A stretch of DNA of 64,000 bases from Desulfovibrio piger. GTDB taxonomy: Bacteria; Desulfobacterota; Desulfovibrionia; Desulfovibrionales; Desulfovibrionaceae. Each line of letters begins with the position of its first letter. Within the stretch, counting starts at the first letter, position 1. Positions 7,650-16,056 of this stretch are shown in pieces. A program made the position numbers and the translations under genes. The stretch is from NCBI RefSeq assembly GCF_900116045.1, contig NZ_LT630450.1:465501-529500 (forward strand), written 5' to 3'. The notes beneath the pieces are model-generated. The model worked only from the letters and a program-made list of their open reading frames with translations. It searched no databases and was not told the DNA's origin.

Positions 7650-7689
7650 TTCTCAAGTTTCGTGACGGAAATTCTCAAGTTGCGTGACA
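7650..7689 (+). repeat. Direct repeats at the presumed prophage right end
   Basis: TTCTCAAGTTTCGTGAC at 7650 and TTCTCAAGTTGCGTGAC at 7672 are copies exactly 22 bases apart. A weaker copy of the core (AAGTGTCG) lies at 7635. The second copy is followed by A, so the block ends in CA (7688-7689); read inward the end begins TGTCACG. Mu-type transposases bind about 22-bp repeats at phage ends that terminate in TG/CA, so this is a good candidate for the right attachment end. It cannot be confirmed without the left end and the target duplication. Confidence 0.6.
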
Positions 7690-7872
7690 GCTCACAGAGA
7701 GCGGAGCGTCATGATGGACGCTCTGGGCAAGAGCAGTATAGGGATCGCAGCCGAACAGCTGCTGGAAATGGAAATGCCCCGCAGGCCGGAACCCCGCGAG
7801 GCATTTTGTAAATATGGGTCTGTAAATAACAGACTCCAATAGGAAAACGCTTCTGTAACGCAGTGAAATCTT
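7690..7872. other. Host flank between prophage end and tRNA genes
   Basis: No convincing gene. A 43-codon frame (7711-7842) exists but its codon use and sequence give no support. It may be the remains of a host region split by the phage. Confidence 0.4.
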
Positions 7873-7949
7873 TGGCGTCCCCAAGGGGATTTGAACCCCT
7901 GTCGACGGCGTGAAAGGCCGTTGTCCTGGGCCGGCTAGACGATGGGGAC
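7873..7949 (-). tRNA. tRNA-Glu (UUC)
   Basis: On the minus strand the acceptor GTCCCCA pairs with TGGGGAC, followed by discriminator G and encoded CCA. The anticodon stem ACGGC/GCCGT encloses loop CTTTCAC with anticodon TTC, and the T-loop GGTTCAAATCC is standard. It is downstream of the Gln tRNA and probably cotranscribed with it. Confidence 0.93.
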
Positions 7950-7966
7950 GCGCTATGAAATTGTGA

Positions 7967-8041
7967 TGGCTGGGCTGCAAGGACTCGAACCTTGATTAGC
8001 GGAGCCAGAATCCGCCGTCCTGCCAATTGAACGACAGCCCA
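7967..8041 (-). tRNA. tRNA-Gln (CUG)
   Basis: On the minus strand the acceptor TGGGCTG pairs with CAGCCCA, with discriminator G and encoded CCA. The anticodon stem GCGGA/TCCGC encloses TTCTGGC, giving anticodon CTG. The T-arm GGTTCGAGTCC is intact. First gene of the two-tRNA unit. Confidence 0.93.
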
Positions 8042-8053
8042 TCGCGAAAATGG

Positions 8054-8082
8054 AACCTACGTAATTTCTGAACTGGTGTCAA
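8054..8082 (-). promoter_or_regulatory. Promoter of the tRNA-Gln/tRNA-Glu unit
   Basis: On the minus strand TTGACA (plus 8077-8082) and TAGGTT (plus 8054-8059) are 17 bases apart, about 12 bases before the tRNA-Gln 5' end. Confidence 0.6.
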
Positions 8083-8465
8083 CAAAAAAAATAAAAAATT
8101 TTGAAGAACAGCAGACGGAAGAAAAAAACGAGGGGGAGGCGGCAGGTGATCAGAGGGTTTTGGTGCCATGGTCGGGAGCACCATTACAAAATATTTCACA
8201 TGCTGCCTAACATGTTGATTTTTCATTGCTAAGGCACAAGGAGAATGTTTCTATCCTGTTAAAATAGTTTACTTTACTTTGTTGTTTTGCACGGTATTAT
8301 CCTTGCATGGCGGTCTGTGTTCGCCGCAAGGACAAGATGGTTTGTGAAAAAAGCCTCTGTCTTTTTTCGGGAGGGGAGGGATGCGCTTCCTGAGAGACCT
8401 TCTTGTTGCCATTTCCAACATGATGTGGCGGGGAGCAGCCCGGCCGCAAACGGAGGTTGTCTGTT
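8083..8465. promoter_or_regulatory. Intergenic region with possible promoter for the sulfate exporter gene
   Basis: No coding signal. An AT-rich block holds TTTACT at 8273-8278 and TATTAT at 8295-8300, 16 bases apart on the plus strand, about 165 bases before the gene, which implies a long leader. Confidence 0.4.
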
Positions 8466-10190
8466 ATGGAACAAAACAACGAAGTCGTTGTCGACCGTGC
8501 CAAGTCACAGTGGTCCGACTTGTGGAAGAAGGAAGACTACTGGGCCATCTGGATCGGCTTTTTCTTCCTGATCGTGGCCGCGTGGCTGTGCTTTGGCCAG
8601 CGTCCGGCCCTGGAAGCCAGGTTCAACGAATATGGGACCATCATCACGGCCGAGGAAAGCAAGCCCTTCAAGACCATCGAATGGTACAAGGCCACGGCTG
8701 CCCAGAAAAACGTGCAGGCTCAGAAGCAGTCGCAGGTGGCTGAGGTCATCGCCTATCTGAAGACGCCCGCCCGCTGGACCGACAATCCTCTGGATGCCCT
8801 GATGATGGATCAGGCCCGCGCTGATGAGCGCAACGCCGCCCTCAAGCCCAAGGTCGAAGCCGCCAGGCAGGCCGCTGCCGAAGCCCTGGCCACGGCCAGG
8901 GCCGCCCAGGATGCCGCCGCGGCGGCCGGTTATCAGGATGCCGGTCTGAACGATGCCGCCACGGCCGCCATCGACTCCTGGCAGAACGCCGAGAAGAAGG
9001 CTTCCAAGGCTGCCTCCGGTCTGGCCAAGCCCTTCAACCGTATCCCCACCCTCATCGTGCTGGGCCTGGTGCTGGGCGCCCTGTGTACCGTGGGGGCCGT
9101 GTTCATGGGCATGAACCCCGGCAAGTTCTTTGTTTCCTTCCTCATCATCTATGCCCTCTGCGTGCTGGCCAACATCCTGGGCAACCAGAAGACCATGCGC
9201 CTTTACGGCATCAACGCCGAGATCTGGTCCATCGCCATCGGCATGATCATCGCCAATACCGTCGGCACGCCCAAGCTGGTCAAGGACGGCGCCCAGGTGG
9301 AATACTTCATCAAGACCGGTCTGGTGCTGCTGGGTGCCGAAGTGCTGTTCCACAAGATCCTGGCCATCGGCATCCCCGGCATTTTCGTGGCCTGGGTGGT
9401 GACCCCCATCGTGCTCATCAGCACCTTCATTTTCGGCCAGAAGGTGCTCAAGATGCCTTCCCGTACCCTGAACATGGTCATTTCCGCCGACATGTCCGTG
9501 TGCGGCACCTCGGCGGCCATCGCCACCGCCGCTGCCTGCCGTGCCAAGAAGGAAGAACTGACCCTGTCCATCGGCCTGTCCCTGACCTTCACTGCCATCA
9601 TGATGGTGGCCATGCCCGCCTTCATCAACTGGGTGGGCATGCCTGAGATCTTGGGCGGCGCCTGGATCGGCGGCACTGTGGACGCCACCGGCGCCGTGGC
9701 CGCTGCCGGTGCCTTCATCGGTCCCAAGGCCCTGCAGGTGGCCGCTACGGTCAAGATGATCCAGAACGTGCTCATCGGTGTGACGGCCTTCTGCGTGGCC
9801 ATGTACTGGTGCGCCAAGGTGGACGTGCAGGAAGGTCAGAAGGTCAGCGCCATGGAGATCTGGCACCGCTTCCCCAAGTTCGTGCTGGGCTTCCTGACGG
9901 CTTCCGTCGTCATGTCCGTGGTCAGCTCCTCTCTGGGGGCTGACGTGGGCAAGATGCTGGTGGACAACGGCATCAACAAGGTCTCCGTTCCCCTGCGCGG
10001 CTGGTTCTTCGCCCTGGCCTTCGTGTCCATCGGCCTGACCACGAACTTCCGCGAACTGGGCAAGTATTTCAAGGGCGGCAAGCCCATCCTGCTCTATGTC
10101 TGCGGCCAGTCCCTGAACCTGGTCCTGACCCTGCTCATGGCCTGGATCATGTTCTACAAGGTCTTCCCCGAAATCACGGCCAAGATCTAA
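8466..10190 (+). CDS. Putative sulfate exporter, YeiH/UPF0324 family, with long N-terminal extension
   Basis: A 574-residue membrane protein. Residue 25-45 is a first membrane segment. Residues 50-175 form a hydrophilic, Ala-rich, probably helical insert. From about 185 on, roughly ten membrane segments of the YeiH type follow, with the conserved runs [17 protein letters not shown] and [16 protein letters not shown]. The family is annotated as putative sulfate exporters and typically has about 340 residues, so the insert is an extra domain. ATG 8466 is chosen over TTG 8457 because GGAGG (8452-8456) lies right before the latter. A role in moving sulfate or related anions is family-level inference that suits a sulfate reducer. 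Single gene with its own terminator. Confidence 0.8.
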   Translation: MEQNNEVVVDRAKSQWSDLWKKEDYWAIWIGFFFLIVAAWLCFGQRPALEARFNEYGTIITAEESKPFKTIEWYKATAAQKNVQAQKQSQVAEVIAYLKTPARWTDNPLDALMMDQARADERNAALKPKVEAARQAAAEALATARAAQDAAAAAGYQDAGLNDAATAAIDSWQNAEKKASKAASGLAKPFNRIPTLIVLGLVLGALCTVGAVFMGMNPGKFFVSFLIIYALCVLANILGNQKTMRLYGINAEIWSIAIGMIIANTVGTPKLVKDGAQVEYFIKTGLVLLGAEVLFHKILAIGIPGIFVAWVVTPIVLISTFIFGQKVLKMPSRTLNMVISADMSVCGTSAAIATAAACRAKKEELTLSIGLSLTFTAIMMVAMPAFINWVGMPEILGGAWIGGTVDATGAVAAAGAFIGPKALQVAATVKMIQNVLIGVTAFCVAMYWCAKVDVQEGQKVSAMEIWHRFPKFVLGFLTASVVMSVVSSSLGADVGKMLVDNGINKVSVPLRGWFFALAFVSIGLTTNFRELGKYFKGGKPILLYVCGQSLNLVLTLLMAWIMFYKVFPEITAKI

Positions 10191-10206
10191 GCTCCATCTA
10201 AAATCA

Positions 10207-10240
10207 GGGGGGTCGTTCCGGGAACGGCCCCCTTTTTTTC
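10207..10240 (+). terminator. Terminator after the sulfate exporter gene
   Basis: GGGGGTCGTTCC pairs with GGAACGGCCCCC, followed by a run of seven T. Confidence 0.85.
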
Positions 10241-10268
10241 CCGGATGTTCCGGTGTAGGGTGATCCTC

Positions 10269-10547
10269 ATGAATGACAGAATGTTCAAGATGGGCAAGCT
10301 TGTCCTCTGGGGCGTGGGCCTGTGGGTCTTTTTTGCGCTCGTCACCCCGCGTCTTGTGGCCCTGAGCCCGGCCTGGCAGCAGTATGACCGCGTTCAGGAA
10401 GAGCATGGTCTGGACAGTGGTGCCCTGTATTACACCAATGTCCCCGTGGTGCAGTCCGCCGAAGAGGCCATGAAGCGTGCCGTCAAAGCCGGGATGGCCG
10501 AGCGGCGTGAACTGGCCATTGCGGAACGCCGGGAGGTGGAACGGTAG
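10269..10547 (+). CDS. Small single-pass membrane protein, unknown function
   Basis: 92 residues from ATG 10269, preceded by AGGGTGA. Residues 8-28 are one hydrophobic segment (LVLWGVGLWVFFALVTPRL); the rest is soluble and ends in a Glu/Arg-rich helix. Adjacent to the DUF523 gene, whose ATG follows the stop directly, so the two are probably cotranslated. No family is recognised. Confidence 0.65.
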   Translation: MNDRMFKMGKLVLWGVGLWVFFALVTPRLVALSPAWQQYDRVQEEHGLDSGALYYTNVPVVQSAEEAMKRAVKAGMAERRELAIAERREVER

Positions 10548-10991
10548 ATGGCCCCGTCCCGTTGCCGTTTCGTGGTCAGCGCCTGCCTGGCCGGGGAATA
10601 CTGCCGTTATGATGGCGGGAGCAACGCCTGTGCTGCGGTCCGGGAACTGGTGCGCAGGGGGGCGGCCGTCACGGCCTGTCCTGAAGGGCTGGCCTGCCTG
10701 CCCGTGCCCCGTCCGCCGTGCGAGATCAGGGAAGGGCGCGTCCTGTCGCAGGATGGCAGGGATCTGACGGCGGATTTTTTCCGGGGGGCCCGGCTGGCCA
10801 TGGAGATAGCCAGCAGACACGGCTGCACGGCGGCCATCCTCAAACGGCGTTCGCCGTCCTGCGGTGTGGGGCAGATCTATGACGGCACGTTCAGCCGTAC
10901 TCTCTGTCCCGGTGACGGGCTGTGGGCACGGATGCTGCGCGAGGCCGGTTTCGCCCTGTACACCGAAGAGCATCTGCCCGAAGATATCTAG
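10548..10991 (+). CDS. DUF523 family protein
   Basis: A 147-residue cytoplasmic protein with the DUF523 (YbbK) pattern: an N-terminal VSACLAGEYCRYDGG, a central TACPEGLACLPVPRPPCEI and a C-terminal RRSPSCGVGQIYDG. The conserved Cys residues suggest metal or cluster binding. The function of the family is not established; links to tRNA thiolation-type chemistry are only speculation. Directly follows the small membrane protein gene. Confidence 0.85.
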   Translation: MAPSRCRFVVSACLAGEYCRYDGGSNACAAVRELVRRGAAVTACPEGLACLPVPRPPCEIREGRVLSQDGRDLTADFFRGARLAMEIASRHGCTAAILKRRSPSCGVGQIYDGTFSRTLCPGDGLWARMLREAGFALYTEEHLPEDI

Positions 10992-11017
10992 ACCTGTGCA
11001 AGGTCGTTGCCGTCGTC

Positions 11018-11044
11018 GCCCGTCTTTCCTGAGGACGGGCTTTT
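11018..11044 (+). terminator. Terminator after DUF523 gene
   Basis: GCCCGTC (11018-11024) pairs with GACGGGC (11034-11040), then TTTT. Confidence 0.65.
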
Positions 11045-11062
11045 GCTTTGGGGCGCTGCGGC

Positions 11063-11091
11063 TTGTGTTTCTCCTATCCATCAGATAAGAA
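11063..11091 (+). promoter_or_regulatory. Possible metY promoter
   Basis: TTGTGT at 11063-11068 and TAAGAA at 11086-11091, 17 bases apart, 50 bases before metY. No SAM riboswitch fold was recognised in the leader. Confidence 0.35.
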
Positions 11092-11141
11092 AAAAGGCCG
11101 GCAGACGCTGCCGAATGGACTTTTTACGGAACGAGGAACCC

Positions 11142-12407
11142 ATGAAAACCGAATCGCTTTGCCTGCATGCGGGCTATACTCCCAAGAATGGTGAGCCCCG
11201 GGTAGTGCCCATCGTGCAGAGCACGACCTTTACCTATGACTCCACGGCCGAAGTGGCCAAGCTTTTTGACCTGGAAACTTCCGGCTTTTTCTACACCCGT
11301 CTGGGCAACCCCACGGTGGACGCCGTGGAGCAGAAGATCACGGCTCTGGAAGGCGGCGTCGGTGCCCTGTGCACTTCGTCGGGGCAGGCGGCCAATCTCA
11401 TCGCCATCCTCAACCTGGCCCGGAGTGGCGACCATGTGGTCAGCATGGCCAGCATCTACGGCGGTACCTTCAACCTGTTCGCCGTGACGCTGAAGAAAAT
11501 GGGCATCGAAGTGACCTTCGTGGATCAGCGGGCCGATGACGCCGAGATCGAAAAGGCCATCCGCCCCAACACCAAGGCGGTGTTCGGCGAGACCCTGACC
11601 AATCCTTCCATGGACGTGCTGGACATCGAACGTATCGCGGCCCTGGCGCATCGTCACGGTCTGCCCCTGATCGTGGACAATACCTTTGCCACGCCGGTGC
11701 TCTGCCGCCCCTTCGATTTCGGTGCCGACATCGTCGTCCACTCCACCACCAAGTATATGGACGGCCATGCCCTGCAGATGGGCGGCGTCATCGTGGACAG
11801 CGGCAAGTTCGACTGGACTTCCGGGCGCTTCCCCGAATTCACCGAGCCCGATGCCTCCTATCATGGCCTGATCTATACCCAGGCTTTCGGCAAGGCGGCC
11901 TATATCGTCAAGGCCCGCGTGCAGCTCATGCGTGACCTGGGCTGCTGCCAGACGCCGCAGGGAGCCTTCTACATCAATCAGGGCCTGGAGACCCTGCCGC
12001 TGCGCATGGAACGCCACTGCCGCAATGCCGAAGCCGTGGCGACCTTCCTGGCCGGGCACGGCAAGGTGGAGAGCGTCTGCTATCCCTGGCTGCCGGACAG
12101 TCACGACAAGGCCCTGGCCGAGAAATACCTGCCCAGGGGATGCAGCGGCGTCATCTCCTTCTCGCTCAAGGGCGGCCGCGACGCCGGTGCCCGTTTCATC
12201 GACAGCCTGAAGATGGTGTCCCTGCAGGTGCATGTGGCCGATATCCGTACCTGCGTCCTGCATCCGGCCAGCTCCACGCATCGCCAGCTCACGGACGAAC
12301 AGCTCACGGAAGCGGGCATCACGCCTGGTATGGTCCGCCTGTCCGTCGGTCTGGAAAATATCGACGACCTTCTGGAAGACCTGTCGCAGGCACTGGCACA
12401 GGCCTAG
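11142..12407 (+). CDS. metY: O-acetylhomoserine aminocarboxypropyltransferase (sulfhydrylase)
   Basis: A 421-residue enzyme of the Cys/Met metabolism PLP family. PLP would bind Lys204 in STTKY; the upstream VDNTFATP and the C-terminal SVGLENIDDLLEDL are typical. The length and the N-terminal LCLHAGYTP fit MetY-type sulfhydrylases, which join sulfide to O-acetylhomoserine to give homocysteine. This suits a sulfide-producing organism. The start at 11142 is preferred over an upstream in-frame TTG/ATG because the family N-terminus begins here. Single gene with its own terminator. A cystathionine gamma-synthase role cannot be wholly excluded. Confidence 0.85.
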   Translation: MKTESLCLHAGYTPKNGEPRVVPIVQSTTFTYDSTAEVAKLFDLETSGFFYTRLGNPTVDAVEQKITALEGGVGALCTSSGQAANLIAILNLARSGDHVVSMASIYGGTFNLFAVTLKKMGIEVTFVDQRADDAEIEKAIRPNTKAVFGETLTNPSMDVLDIERIAALAHRHGLPLIVDNTFATPVLCRPFDFGADIVVHSTTKYMDGHALQMGGVIVDSGKFDWTSGRFPEFTEPDASYHGLIYTQAFGKAAYIVKARVQLMRDLGCCQTPQGAFYINQGLETLPLRMERHCRNAEAVATFLAGHGKVESVCYPWLPDSHDKALAEKYLPRGCSGVISFSLKGGRDAGARFIDSLKMVSLQVHVADIRTCVLHPASSTHRQLTDEQLTEAGITPGMVRLSVGLENIDDLLEDLSQALAQA

Positions 12408-12432
12408 GCCCTGGCGATACGGCAAAAAACGG

Positions 12433-12465
12433 GAGAGCGGACCCCGCAAGGGGCCCGCTCTCTTT
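12433..12465 (+). terminator. Terminator after metY
   Basis: GAGAGCGGACCCC pairs with GGGGCCCGCTCTC (one mismatch), loop GCAA, followed by TTT. Confidence 0.7.
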
Positions 12466-12551
12466 GCGTCATGCCGGGAAATCCGCCGTCGTTCCATCAG
12501 GAAAAGGGCAGGGGGACATGCGGCGTTCTTTACTGTCTTTTGCAAACTGTT

Positions 12552-13046
12552 TCAGTCTGCATTGCTGGCGATCTCGGCCATGGTGGCGCCGGTGGCCCGG
12601 CACAGATCGTCCGGCGAAAGGCAAAGCTGCACCCCGCGCTGTCCGGCGCTGATGTAGATCCGCTCCCAGAGGATGGCGTGCTCGTCCAGGAAGACGGGGT
12701 AATCCTTTTTGGCTGCCAGCGGCGAACAGCCGCCACGGATGTAGCCTGTCAGGGGCAGGACTTCCTTGAGATGGACCATCTCCACATGCTTGTTGCCGGA
12801 TGCCGTGGCCAGTGCTTTCAGGTTCAGTTCCGCCGCGGCGGGGATGCAGGCCATGATGACGCCTGTCCTGTCGCCGCGGGCCACCAGGGTCTTGAAAACA
12901 CAGCCGGGGTCCACGCCCAGCTTGCGGGCCATGGTCACGGCGGAAAGGTCGCTTTCGTCCACATCGGCCTGATGCAGGGTGAAGGGGATCTCCAGGCGCT
13001 CCAGCAGGCGCGCGGCATTGGTCTTGGCTATTTTTTTGCTGCTCAT
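12552..13046 (-). CDS. ybaK: Cys-tRNA(Pro) deacylase YbaK
   Basis: A 164-residue protein covering the whole YbaK fold: SSKKIAKTNAARLLERLEIPFTLHQ at the start, the conserved VFKTLV at about 50 and the GGCSPLAAKKDYPVFLDE loop at about 105. YbaK hydrolyses Cys-tRNA(Pro) formed by mistake by ProRS; a ProRS with its own editing insert is encoded at 52017. ATG at 13046 is chosen by family N-terminus; a much longer open frame in the same frame is an artefact of GC-rich antisense coding. Its start lies 41 bases from the end of the RluD-CoaE gene, so the two may be cotranscribed. Confidence 0.88.
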   Translation of the reverse strand: MSSKKIAKTNAARLLERLEIPFTLHQADVDESDLSAVTMARKLGVDPGCVFKTLVARGDRTGVIMACIPAAAELNLKALATASGNKHVEMVHLKEVLPLTGYIRGGCSPLAAKKDYPVFLDEHAILWERIYISAGQRGVQLCLSPDDLCRATGATMAEIASNAD

Positions 13047-13087
13047 GGTATGTGCGGTATGCGTGTGCTCAAAACGAGGGATGGGCG

Positions 13088-14686
13088 TCACCTGGCCTGC
13101 CAGCAGGCCGTGACCTGCCGGAGGATGTCTTCCCGGGCCTTTTGCCGCAGTGCGGCCAGCTGTTCCAGCAGGGCAGGGACACGGGCGCGAAGGTCCGCCG
13201 GTGTCCCGGCGTTGTCCAGCACCAGGTCGCTGGCCGCTTCCTTGCGCTCGGCGGGCCACTGCCAGGCTTCCAGGGTCGCGGCTTTTTCTTCGCTCCAGCC
13301 GCGGGTGGCCATGATGCGCTGCAGGCGGATCTCGCGCGGGCAGCGGACCGTCAGGCTCAGGGCGCCGGGCAGGCCGCCGGCCTTGTGCCAGCCGCATTCG
13401 AAATACAGGGGGATCTCCGCCACGGCACAGGCCCGTCCCTGGGCTTCCGCCCTGTCCCAGAAGCTCAGGATGGCGTCCCGGACCAGGGTATGCACCATCT
13501 GTTCCACTTCCCTGCGCAGGCCGGGATCCTGCTGCATGGCATCCAGCAACGCGCTTTTGCATACGCTGCCGTCCTCTTCCAGCAGGCGGTCCCCGAAGCG
13601 GCGGCCCAGATAATCGGCCATCTCGCCGCCGGCGGCATAGAGCTGCGCCACCAGGGCGTCGGCACTGACAGCGGGCAGGCCCGCCTCTTCCAGCGCTCGG
13701 GTGAGGGTCGATTTGCCGCACCCGGGGTTGCCGGTGATGACCAGCCGCTGCATGCGGCTGCTGTTGTCCAGGATGGTCCGGACCATGTCGTCGGGCGGCG
13801 GGCAGAAGAATTCCAGCTCCTCCCCCGACAGGGGGTGGCAAAAACTGATGTGCCAGGCATGCAGCATCTGGCGCGGGGCGCGGGCCGCCACCGGGGCCGG
13901 GGCGTACAGGGCATCGCCCAGCAGGGGGTGCCCCACATGCGCCATGTGGACGCGGATCTGATGGGTGCGCCCGGTATGGATGCGTACGGCCACCAGCGAG
14001 AAATCCTTGCGCGGGCTGCTCCAGAGCACACGCCAGTCGCTGTGGGCCGCCTTGCCGCCCCGGTTCTCCGGGACCACGGCCATCTTGATCTTGGCAGTGG
14101 GATGGCGTCCCAGAGGTTCCCGGCAGGTCCCCGTCTGCGGAGGCACGCCCTGCACCAGGGCCAGATATTCCTTGCGGACTTCCCGCCGGGCAAAGGCCTC
14201 GCTCATGCGCAGGCGGGTGGGCTCGTCCAGGGCCACGAGCAGGAGGCCGCTGGTGTCCTTGTCCAGACGGTGGACCACACCGGGGCGCAGACCTTCCTGT
14301 TCCCGCAGACGCGGGAAGTGGTGCAGCAGACGCTGGACAAGCGTATTCTCGGGGCAGGAAGGGCAGGGATGGACCGTCAGGCCCGCGGGCTTGTTGCACA
14401 GCAGCAGGTGCTCGTCCTGCCAGAGTATGTCCACCGCTTCCTCTTCGGCGCGGAGCTCATTGGCCGTATCGGGCAGGGCGAGAACGACCTCCTGGCCTGC
14501 CCGGAGCTTGAGGGAGGCCGTGGAGACCGGCATCCCGTCGATGCGGCAGGCCCCGGCCGTAATGGCACGCTGCACGGCCGCCCGGGAAAGGCCGGGCAAG
14601 AGGCCGCACAGGGCCTTGTCCAGCCGCTGTCCCGCCAGGGCGCCCGCCACGCGGAAATCCAGCCGGCGAGGACTGTCCCCGCTCAT
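13088..14686 (-). CDS. coaE: Fusion of RluD-type 23S rRNA pseudouridine synthase and dephospho-CoA kinase
   Basis: A 532-residue protein. Residues 15-75 are an S4 RNA-binding domain. Residues 85-300 are an RluA/RluD-type pseudouridine synthase with catalytic Asp142 in HRLDKDTSG and the conserved RIHTGRTHQIRVH (236-248). Residues 313-532 are a dephospho-CoA kinase, with Walker A GNPGCGKST (319-327) and the CoaE runs FGDRLLEEDG and AEIPLYFE. There is no stop or frame break between the halves. The N-terminal half would modify 23S rRNA and the C-terminal half performs the last step of coenzyme A synthesis. It overlaps the stop of the upstream lipoprotein gene, pointing to an operon. Confidence 0.9.
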   Translation of the reverse strand: MSGDSPRRLDFRVAGALAGQRLDKALCGLLPGLSRAAVQRAITAGACRIDGMPVSTASLKLRAGQEVVLALPDTANELRAEEEAVDILWQDEHLLLCNKPAGLTVHPCPSCPENTLVQRLLHHFPRLREQEGLRPGVVHRLDKDTSGLLLVALDEPTRLRMSEAFARREVRKEYLALVQGVPPQTGTCREPLGRHPTAKIKMAVVPENRGGKAAHSDWRVLWSSPRKDFSLVAVRIHTGRTHQIRVHMAHVGHPLLGDALYAPAPVAARAPRQMLHAWHISFCHPLSGEELEFFCPPPDDMVRTILDNSSRMQRLVITGNPGCGKSTLTRALEEAGLPAVSADALVAQLYAAGGEMADYLGRRFGDRLLEEDGSVCKSALLDAMQQDPGLRREVEQMVHTLVRDAILSFWDRAEAQGRACAVAEIPLYFECGWHKAGGLPGALSLTVRCPREIRLQRIMATRGWSEEKAATLEAWQWPAERKEAASDLVLDNAGTPADLRARVPALLEQLAALRQKAREDILRQVTACWQAR

Positions 14687-16047
14687 CAGCGGCCTCCCAG
14701 GATGGTGATGCTGTTCACGCGGTCGCCGAAGGTGGTGGTGCGGTACAGGTTGCGCAGCTCGCTGCCGGGCGTGATGGAGCTGACCACGGCACGGCCTATG
14801 ACGAAGCGTTCGTTGTCGCTGTCGCCTTCCACGGTGCGCACGCCCCAGACATTGTGGAAGATGGCGGGCCGTCCCTTGTAGGGGCCCACATAGAGCATGA
14901 TGTGCCCGCGCAGCCAGACCAGGGTCAGGAAGGGGACGCCGTCGCGCAGGATGGTCTTTTCCTTTTCCTTGATGCTCATGCCGTCCAGCATGATGCGCCG
15001 CCCTCCGCGCGCCTGGGACAGGGAGTTGCGGGGCAGCCAGATGCCGAAGGGCGTCAGCAGTTCGCGGGTCAGGGCCGAACAGTCGCGGTCGCCGAACATG
15101 CCGCCCCAGCCGTAACGCTGGCCCATCATGACATTGCCGATGAGAGCCACCTGCGCCGGGGTCATGGGCAGGGGCTTGATGGCGGCGTCTTCGTGGGCCA
15201 GCGTCAGCGTGACCACGTCCGCCCGGCTGCCGTTCCTGACGGGGACCAGCACCGCCAGACGGGTGCTGTCGCTCTGGGACGGTGCCAGGGGCAGGACCGT
15301 GCCGATATTGACCTGTCCGGCAAGGCTGCCGGGCAGGGGGACGTTGTCGCGCAGCACGGCCACATAACTGCCTGTCTTGTAGCCGGCCTCGAAGGCATCG
15401 TCCACCAGGCCGACATCACTGGCGTCCACCCATCCCGCGGCCACGGGGGTCTCCACATAGTACCAGTTGCCGTCACGGCTGGTGTGGGCGATGAAGACCG
15501 GCGTACCCACAGGCAGCAGGGAATACTGGAAGTAGTCGAAGGGATTGGTGCGCGGATCGGGCGTGGGCTCGCTGAAACGCGGCGTGTGGCTGGGCATCTC
15601 GCGCAGGTCGGCATTGCGTACCGTGATGCCGTGCATGGCCGCATTGGGGAAGCCCTTCAGGCGGGCATTGGCGCGCATGGCGTCCCATTCGTCCTGGGTC
15701 CAGCGCACGTCGCCGTATTTGTAGCCCCTGGCCTTGCGGAAATAGATCTCTACCTCCCGCTTGCGGATGGAGGTCTTGTGCATGTCCCAGGGACCGAAGA
15801 AGATGCGGTTGAAGCGCGCATCCTGTTCCGCCTGGGCCTGGCTGTCCAGCAGGGGCGTGTCGGCGCCGGCCTGCCGGGCGAACACGGTCAGATCCTGGGG
15901 GAAGGTCCGCATGTCACGGATGGTACCCAGATGCGGGGAAGGGATGCCGTCACGCGGAGGGATCTGCTTGCCGCCGCAGGCGGCCAGCAACAGCAGCGCA
16001 CACAGCGCCGCCAGCCGTATCCCTGTCCAGAGGAAAGACCGAGTCAT
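14686..16047 (-). CDS. SH3-domain NlpC/P60 cell-wall peptidase, lipoprotein
   Basis: 453 residues. The N-terminus is a lipoprotein signal with lipobox LAAC at about 22-25. Next come an N-terminal cap region (about 40-150), SH3-type segments (about 150-290; GNWYYVET, AGWVDASDVGLV), and a C-terminal NlpC/P60 domain with catalytic Cys in DCSALT and His in RGHIMLYVG. The layout matches the SH3-SH3-NlpC/P60 gamma-D-glutamyl peptidases known from Desulfovibrio. It probably trims peptidoglycan stem peptides from an outer-membrane or periplasmic position. Its stop overlaps the start of the RluD-CoaE gene. Confidence 0.85.
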   Translation of the reverse strand: MTRSFLWTGIRLAALCALLLLAACGGKQIPPRDGIPSPHLGTIRDMRTFPQDLTVFARQAGADTPLLDSQAQAEQDARFNRIFFGPWDMHKTSIRKREVEIYFRKARGYKYGDVRWTQDEWDAMRANARLKGFPNAAMHGITVRNADLREMPSHTPRFSEPTPDPRTNPFDYFQYSLLPVGTPVFIAHTSRDGNWYYVETPVAAGWVDASDVGLVDDAFEAGYKTGSYVAVLRDNVPLPGSLAGQVNIGTVLPLAPSQSDSTRLAVLVPVRNGSRADVVTLTLAHEDAAIKPLPMTPAQVALIGNVMMGQRYGWGGMFGDRDCSALTRELLTPFGIWLPRNSLSQARGGRRIMLDGMSIKEKEKTILRDGVPFLTLVWLRGHIMLYVGPYKGRPAIFHNVWGVRTVEGDSDNERFVIGRAVVSSITPGSELRNLYRTTTFGDRVNSITILGGR

Positions 16048-16056
16048 GATGCCCCC

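Larger units (their letters stand above)
1..7689 (+). mobile_element. Right arm of a Mu-like prophage (left part outside window)
   Basis: All genes from base 1 to 7530 are phage-type and on the plus strand: tail protein, tail fibre, accessory tail genes, site-specific recombinase, a Com zinc ribbon and a Mom-like modification module. Mu has the same order at its right end (fibre genes, invertase, com, mom). The arm is followed by a hairpin terminator and by direct repeats at 7650 and 7672; the second stops at a CA dinucleotide at 7688-7689, as expected for a transposable phage end. No transposase, capsid or left end is visible, so the Mu-like assignment rests on gene order and the end repeats. 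The exact boundary is an inference. Confidence 0.7.

Noticed and set aside
7711..7842. 43-codon frame between prophage end and tRNA-Glu
   Set aside because: No ribosome binding site and no recognisable sequence features.
7873..8041. tRNA genes as integration site of the prophage
   Set aside because: Both tRNAs are intact with CCA and no tRNA fragment is repeated near the recombinase; the repeats at 7650-7689 give a better boundary.
8505..11081. 858-codon open frame on the minus strand
   Set aside because: It is antisense to the sulfate exporter and DUF523 genes, is His/Gly-rich without domains and crosses two terminators; a product of GC-rich antisense coding.
11041..11141. SAM riboswitch in the metY leader
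   Set aside because: The 100-base leader shows no recognisable SAM riboswitch core.
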